NCBI GenBank assembly: GCA_009843005.1
Contig: VYEH01000426.1
Location: 1-18,468, forward strand
DNA from: Pseudomonadota bacterium
Lineage (GTDB): Bacteria > Pseudomonadota > Gammaproteobacteria > Steroidobacterales > Rariloculaceae
DNA length: 18,468 nt
Direction: 5' to 3'
The position numbers and the translations under genes are program-made. This document shows positions 14,790-18,468 of the stretch, piece after piece. Every line of letters starts with the position of its first letter. Positions within the stretch are counted from its first letter, which is position 1. Under the pieces are notes generated by a model. The model made no database searches. It was not told the origin of the DNA and saw only the letters and a program-made list of their open reading frames with translations.

Positions 14790-14813
14790 CAGCTGCACCC
14801 CTGCCGCGGGCCG

Positions 14814-15941
14814 TCAGTCAAGCCGCTTGCGGAAGCGGACCATGGCCAGCGTCATCGAGATCACAAAGAGGATGCCGAGCTTCTGCAGCGGCAGCAGCAG
14901 GTCGGCCAGCTCGGCGCCCTTGAGAAGTATGCCCCGGACCAGGACGATAAAGTGCGTCAACGGCAATGCCTGTGCGAAGTACTGCGCCGGTTGGGGCATG
15001 CCGTCGAACGGGAAAATGAATCCCGACAGCAGGATCGACGGCAACAACAGGAAGAACGTCAACTGAAACGCCTGGAATTGCACCTTGGCAATCGTTGAAA
15101 TCAACAGTCCGAACCCAAGGACCGCGACGACGTAGGCCAGCGAGGCCACGTACAGGTCCAGCAGGGTGCCGCGCAGCGGTACGTCGAAGAGAAACACAGC
15201 GGCGGAGAGGATCAAGGTCACCTGCAGCAGGCCGATGAAGATGTAGGGAATGATCTTCCCGAGCATCAGTTCGATGGTCCGGACCGGGGTGGTGATGAGC
15301 AGTTCCAGGTTGCCCCGTTCGCGCTCGCGGACGATGGCGATGGAGGTGAATAGCACCATGGTGAAGGTGAGGATGACGCCGATCGTCCCCGGCACGATCA
15401 TCACCGCGGAGCGGCCCTCCGGGTTGTAGAACTGACGCATGGAGAACAGGCTGCCTTGCTGGCTGCGCCCGGTTCGCGGGACCATGCGTTGCGTCGCGCC
15501 GTGCTCCCGCAGTGCAAAGGGCATGTCTGCGATGGCGGAGACGATGCCGGGTATGAGCGGGTCGGTGGCGTCCACCAGCAACTGGGCTGCTTCGCGATTG
15601 GGGTCCTGCAGACGTCGTTCGAAATCCCGCGGAATAAAAATGCCGACAACGATCTCGTTGCCGAGCAGCATCCGTTCCAGTTCCTCCGCGGTTGCCGCCT
15701 GCCGCACCGGGGCAATGACCTGCGTTGCGGTCAGGTCGGCAACCAGCCGCCGCGAAGTCTGGGTGCCGGCCTGATCCGCGATGCCGGCGCGCAGGTTGCG
15801 TACATCCAGGTTGATCGCGTAACCGAATAGCGTGATGAGAATCAGCGGTATCCCGATGACCATGGCAAAGGTCAGGCGGTCCCGCGCCAATTGCCTGAAT
15901 TCCTTCAGGGCAACGGCCCACATCCTTCGAATCCCTTTCAC
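14814..15941 (-). CDS. ABC-2 type transporter permease (YhhJ/YbhR-like)
   Basis: A 375-residue ABC-2 permease. A first membrane helix at about 20-45 (FAMVIGIPLILITLFGYAI) is followed by a periplasmic domain of about 130 residues. Five hydrophobic segments cluster after residue 180 (IVPGTIGVILTFTMVLF through LGILFVISMTLAMVRF). The RERERGNLELLITTPVR segment is the conserved cytoplasmic coupling region. This layout matches the YbhR/YhhJ family of drug or lipid exporters. The start is GTG 15941, which overlaps the upstream ATPase stop by GTGA (translational coupling). The same frame runs much further upstream, to 16541, but there it only shadows the ATPase gene. It is the last gene of a three-gene operon. 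Only one permease is encoded, so it likely acts as a homodimer. Confidence 0.92.
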   Translation of the reverse strand: MKGIRRMWAVALKEFRQLARDRLTFAMVIGIPLILITLFGYAINLDVRNLRAGIADQAGTQTSRRLVADLTATQVIAPVRQAATAEELERMLLGNEIVVGIFIPRDFERRLQDPNREAAQLLVDATDPLIPGIVSAIADMPFALREHGATQRMVPRTGRSQQGSLFSMRQFYNPEGRSAVMIVPGTIGVILTFTMVLFTSIAIVRERERGNLELLITTPVRTIELMLGKIIPYIFIGLLQVTLILSAAVFLFDVPLRGTLLDLYVASLAYVVAVLGFGLLISTIAKVQFQAFQLTFFLLLPSILLSGFIFPFDGMPQPAQYFAQALPLTHFIVLVRGILLKGAELADLLLPLQKLGILFVISMTLAMVRFRKRLD

Positions 15942-16870
15942 GAAGGTCTCCTGCCGGTTGCGGCTACGAAGACGTCTTCCAGACCGGCCTCCGCCATGGA
16001 CACATCGGCGTGGAGGTTGGCGTCCGCGATGGCCGCCCGGATTAATTCGACGGGATGTTCCGTCTCCGGGTCCAGCAACGCATGCAGGCGGCTGCCCAGT
16101 TGCGTCAGGTTCCAGACACCGTGAAGCCCTGACAGTGTCTCCCGGAGCGACTTGAGGTCCGCTCCGGTGATCTCGATCACGGTCGCGTCGATGTTCCGCA
16201 TCAATTCCAGTGGTTCGCCTTCGCAGACCAGGCGGCCACGATCCAGGATGGCCAGGCGATGGCAACGCTCGGCCTCGTCCATGTAGTGGGTCGATACCAG
16301 GATGGTCGTTCCCCGGTTGATGAGTTCGAACAGCGCGTCCCAGAAATCGCGGCGGGTCTGCGGGTCCACGGCACTGGTGGGTTCGTCCAGCAACAACAGC
16401 GGTGGGCGGTGGAGCAGGGCGGCGGCCAGGGCGAGCCGCTGGCGTTCGCCGCCACTCAAGTGTTCCGCGCGGCGCTTGCGATAGCGTTCGAGTCGGTAGG
16501 CCTTGAGGCTGTGTCGGATGCGGTCGCGGCGCTCGCGCCACGACAGCCCCTGTATCTGGCCGATGAACTGAAGGTTCTCGAGCACGGTGAGATCCCGGTA
16601 GAGAGAGAACTGCTGGGTCATGTACCCGATGAGCGTACGAATTCGTTCGGCGTCCCTGGGGAGATGTCGCCCGAGTACATCGACCTCACCCGTGGTGGGT
16701 TTGAGCAGGCCACAGAGCATTCGAAACGTGGTGGACTTGCCCGATCCGTTCGGGCCCAGGAAACCGTAGATCTGCGCTTCCGGAATCCGCAGGTGCAGGT
16801 CGTCAACCGCCAGGACCGCGCCGAACCGGCGGCTCAGATTGCGCGTTTCGATGGCGGCGGAAGCCCCCAC
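15938..16870 (-). CDS. ABC transporter ATP-binding protein
   Basis: A 310-residue nucleotide-binding subunit that powers the ABC-2 permease encoded next. Walker A GPNGSGKST is at 39-47, the Q-loop at YMTQQFSLY (83-91), the signature LSGGERQRLALA at 138-149, Walker B LLLLDEPTS ending at Asp162-Glu163, and the H-loop at His195 (STHYMDEAE). After about residue 225 there is an extra C-terminal domain of about 80 residues of the kind found in CcmA/DrrA-type ATPases. The GTG start at 16870 lies three bases after the adaptor's stop, and the stop overlaps the permease start. The chain length suits a single-domain ATPase. The closest known layout is the E. coli YbhG-YbhF-YbhR/S or YhiI-RbbA-YhhJ exporters, but here with a single-domain ATPase and one permease. 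Confidence 0.95.
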   Translation of the reverse strand: MGASAAIETRNLSRRFGAVLAVDDLHLRIPEAQIYGFLGPNGSGKSTTFRMLCGLLKPTTGEVDVLGRHLPRDAERIRTLIGYMTQQFSLYRDLTVLENLQFIGQIQGLSWRERRDRIRHSLKAYRLERYRKRRAEHLSGGERQRLALAAALLHRPPLLLLDEPTSAVDPQTRRDFWDALFELINRGTTILVSTHYMDEAERCHRLAILDRGRLVCEGEPLELMRNIDATVIEITGADLKSLRETLSGLHGVWNLTQLGSRLHALLDPETEHPVELIRAAIADANLHADVSMAEAGLEDVFVAATGRRPS

Positions 16871-16873
16871 GCG

Positions 16874-17899
16874 TCACTCCCCAAGCGTCGGAAAATCCAC
16901 TTCCACCGGTATTCCGGTTGGCAGGCCGGTTGCCGCTTCTCCGGTCAACGTCACTTCCGCGAGGTAGCTGAGACGGCTGCGGTCCCGCTGCGTCAGCGCG
17001 AAGTAGGGCGTGAAGGCGGCTTCCGAGGACACGAAGCGGACCGTGCCCGCGAATTCGGTGTCGATGCCGTCGGTCCGTATGACGGCAGCCAGACCCGGCG
17101 TCACACGGGCGCGAACGGGCTCGGGCACGTAGATTCGCGCATAGGGCGCAGCATCGACCAACAGCGTGGCCACCACGGCGCCGGCGGCGGGGCGTTCACC
17201 GGGCTCGTAGGGCAGTACCTCCACGGTGCCCGCAGCCGGTGCATGCACGGCAAGCCTCGAAACCGTGATGCGCAGGGCGTCGATGGTGGCGGTGGCCTCA
17301 TCCACCGCAGCCCGGGCCTGGGCCAGCTCTTCGGGGGTGGTGCCTTCCAGATACTCCTGCAGCCGGGCTTCCGCGCCTTCGAAGTCGGCCTCGGCCAACT
17401 CGCGGCGCGCGAACGCGGTGTCGAGCATCGAGGGACTGAGCAGGCCGTCATCCACCAGGGCCCGCACCCGGTCGTACTCGCGGCGCTGGGCGTCGAGATT
17501 CTCCCCGGCGCCTTCCACGCGGGCTTCCGCCTCGGCGATCCGCTCCGCGCGCGGACCGCGGACCAATTCGGCCAGGCGTTGCCGGGCCCGCTCCAGGGCG
17601 GCCACGGAGGCCGCAAGCCGCGCCTGGTGGAGTGCATCATCCAGACGCAGCACGAGTTGACCCTCCTGAACGGCCTGACCTTCGACTACCGCGATCTCTA
17701 CGATGGGTTCGTTGGCTTCGGCTACCAGTTCGACACGGTCACGTTCCAGCGTGCCCACGGCGGGCAGAGGCGAGTCGGTGCTGTCGCAGCCCGCTGCCGT
17801 CAGCGCCGCCGTCAGAAACCAGACTCTACCGATGGAGTTCGTACAGGCGCCCGACCGACGCAGTCCGGAATCGCAGGAATTCTCACGTGTAAACGGCAT
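16874..17899 (-). CDS. HlyD-family periplasmic adaptor, probable lipoprotein
   Basis: A 341-residue membrane-fusion protein linking the ABC exporter to an outer-membrane channel. The signal stretch WFLTAALTAAGC ends in a lipobox with Cys38 as the predicted lipidated residue. A lipoyl-like half (VEGQAVQEGQLVLRLDD) is followed by a long Ala/Glu/Arg-rich coiled coil (about residues 78-225). The second lipoyl half (HAPAAGTVEVLPYEPGE) follows, then a beta-barrel domain ending at TLGE. I chose ATG 17899: the longer frame to 17995 adds 32 Pro/Arg residues without resemblance, and no start lies between 17899 and the signal. The ribosome binding site is weak. It is the first gene of the operon. A TolC-like partner is not in the window. 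Most ABC-associated adaptors are anchored by a transmembrane helix, so lipidation is noteworthy. Confidence 0.9.
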   Translation of the reverse strand: MPFTRENSCDSGLRRSGACTNSIGRVWFLTAALTAAGCDSTDSPLPAVGTLERDRVELVAEANEPIVEIAVVEGQAVQEGQLVLRLDDALHQARLAASVAALERARQRLAELVRGPRAERIAEAEARVEGAGENLDAQRREYDRVRALVDDGLLSPSMLDTAFARRELAEADFEGAEARLQEYLEGTTPEELAQARAAVDEATATIDALRITVSRLAVHAPAAGTVEVLPYEPGERPAAGAVVATLLVDAAPYARIYVPEPVRARVTPGLAAVIRTDGIDTEFAGTVRFVSSEAAFTPYFALTQRDRSRLSYLAEVTLTGEAATGLPTGIPVEVDFPTLGE

Positions 17900-17932
17900 T
17901 CCGCCACTATCCCGTTGCCGACTTGCCACGCA

Positions 17933-17945
17933 GGTTAAGGTAACC
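17933..17945. promoter_or_regulatory. Short inverted repeat in the divergent intergenic region (possible operator)
   Basis: GGTTA-AGG-TAACC is a perfect 5-bp inverted repeat, 34 bases before the adaptor start and 110 bases before the divergent membrane-protein gene. Its position would suit a repressor site, but it is short enough to be chance and no regulator gene is adjacent. Confidence 0.2.
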
Positions 17946-18013
17946 CGCTGATACCCACAAGGTCGGGGACGGGTTTCCCTGGCCGGGCAGCGCATTACTC
18001 CGCCGCGTCGTGC

Positions 18014-18022
18014 TGGTACACT
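18014..18022 (+). promoter_or_regulatory. Possible extended -10 promoter element
   Basis: TGGTACACT matches an extended -10 (TG, one base, TACACT), 32 bases before the ATG at 18055. No convincing -35 is at the expected distance, as is common for extended -10 promoters. Confidence 0.35.
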
Positions 18023-18054
18023 CGGTGGGTCGAGGCGAGTTCAAGGACGCATCC

Positions 18055-18468
18055 ATGGAATACATCAATCGTATGAACATCGGCCGCGCGCTGGTGCTGT
18101 TTGGTTTTGTGGTGGGGCTTCGCAGCGTGTATTTCACGTGGACGCATATCGGCAGCGACCTGTTTCTGCTGACCCCTGAGGGTCCCCTTGCGCAAACTCA
18201 TAGCTGGCACCACTTCTTTCGCGAAGTATTCGGGGATTTCGGTGCAATGATCGGCGTCTGTATCCTGCTGTGGGCGCCGGTTCGACTCCGGGCGCCGGCG
18301 GTCTGGTGGACCATGCTTGTGCTGCTGCTGGGGTTCTACGCGCCGTTCTGGGTCGGGGTACCGTTCATGCCTGAACTCGCCGCACCGAGCCTGAACTCTG
18401 AAATACAGCACATCGTGATGGCGGTTCCGCCGCTTGTGGGACTGTTTATCGTCAGGCGAGAGTACGTT
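18055..18468 (+). CDS. Hydrophobic membrane protein of unknown family, 3' truncated by window edge
   Basis: An open frame from ATG 18055 to the window edge gives 138 residues. AAGGA lies seven bases before the start. Four likely membrane segments are visible: NIGRALVLFGFVVGLRSVYF, then FGAMIGVCILLWAPV, then VWWTMLVLLLGFYAPFWVGV and HIVMAVPPLVGLFIV. Between the first two is a His-rich stretch (THSWHHFF). I do not recognise the family. The reverse-strand open frame over the same bases is Pro/Arg/Gln-rich and looks like a shadow. The gene is divergent from the ABC exporter operon. Function unknown. Confidence 0.7.
   Translation, partial: MEYINRMNIGRALVLFGFVVGLRSVYFTWTHIGSDLFLLTPEGPLAQTHSWHHFFREVFGDFGAMIGVCILLWAPVRLRAPAVWWTMLVLLLGFYAPFWVGVPFMPELAAPSLNSEIQHIVMAVPPLVGLFIVRREYV

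Noticed and set aside
15942..16541. N-terminal extension of the ABC permease
   Set aside because: Pro/Arg-rich translation that shadows the ATPase gene; GTG 15941 with GTGA overlap fits the operon.
17900..17995. Longer HlyD start at 17995
   Set aside because: The added 32 residues lack resemblance, and the signal peptide is complete from ATG 17899.
17995..18411. Minus-strand frame opposite the edge membrane protein
   Set aside because: Composition rich in Gln, Arg, Pro and His without motifs; the plus strand has a ribosome binding site and regular hydrophobic segments.
1..18468. CRISPR, transposon, prophage or tRNA signals
   Set aside because: No repeated spacers, terminal inverted repeats with a transposase, phage genes or cloverleaf sequences were seen by eye on either strand.

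Overview
The window reads as a GC-rich (by eye near 60% G+C) chromosomal segment of a Gram-negative heterotroph. I infer a gammaproteobacterium, probably marine or host-associated. The reasons are many exported or periplasmic enzymes (tannase family, sulfatase, PQQ dehydrogenase, a Tat-exported PLP enzyme), a lipoprotein-type HlyD adaptor, DUF6152-like protein, and frequent GTG/TTG starts. No rRNA, tRNA, CRISPR array, insertion sequence or phage gene is visible. No stretch longer than 300 bases lacks a gene. The longest gaps are 12491-12676 (two small hairpins), 4099-4268 and 17900-18054.

Left part (1-4835, plus strand): the 3' half of a GH13 amylase/cyclomaltodextrinase-type hydrolase, a tannase/feruloyl-esterase family protein, an iduronate-2-sulfatase-like sulfatase and an exported PrxQ/BCP-like peroxiredoxin. 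This looks like uptake and breakdown of glycans, phenolic esters and sulfate esters.

Middle (4914-9540): the most notable gene is an exported redoxin on the minus strand (5534 to 4914). Its frame is interrupted only by one TGA (5270-5268), exactly where relatives carry the first Cys of a CxxC active site. A perfect 6-bp stem with a GTG loop starts 15 nt after the TGA, at the position and with the loop G expected of a bacterial SECIS element. I call it a candidate selenoprotein with a U-P-F-C active site. It lies downstream of an L-2-hydroxyglutarate dehydrogenase-like flavoprotein. Next come a glutathione S-transferase-like protein with an odd aromatic-rich N-terminal domain (plus strand), a DUF6152-like exported protein and a Tat-exported PatB/MalY-type C-S lyase (minus strand).

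Right part (9567-18468): a PQQ-dependent dehydrogenase upstream of the PatB gene on the minus strand. Divergent from it is a plus-strand run of a methylenetetrahydrofolate reductase-like protein lacking its N-terminal strand, a MetE-core-like zinc methyltransferase and an EamA/DMT exporter, which together suggest a one-carbon transfer module. A compact minus-strand operon follows, in the order HlyD-type lipoprotein adaptor, ABC ATPase and ABC-2 permease. A plus-strand membrane protein runs off the right edge.

The strongest new signal is the candidate Sec-redoxin and its SECIS-like hairpin. No Sec machinery gene (selA, selB, selC, selD) is present here, so the call depends on those existing elsewhere in the genome.
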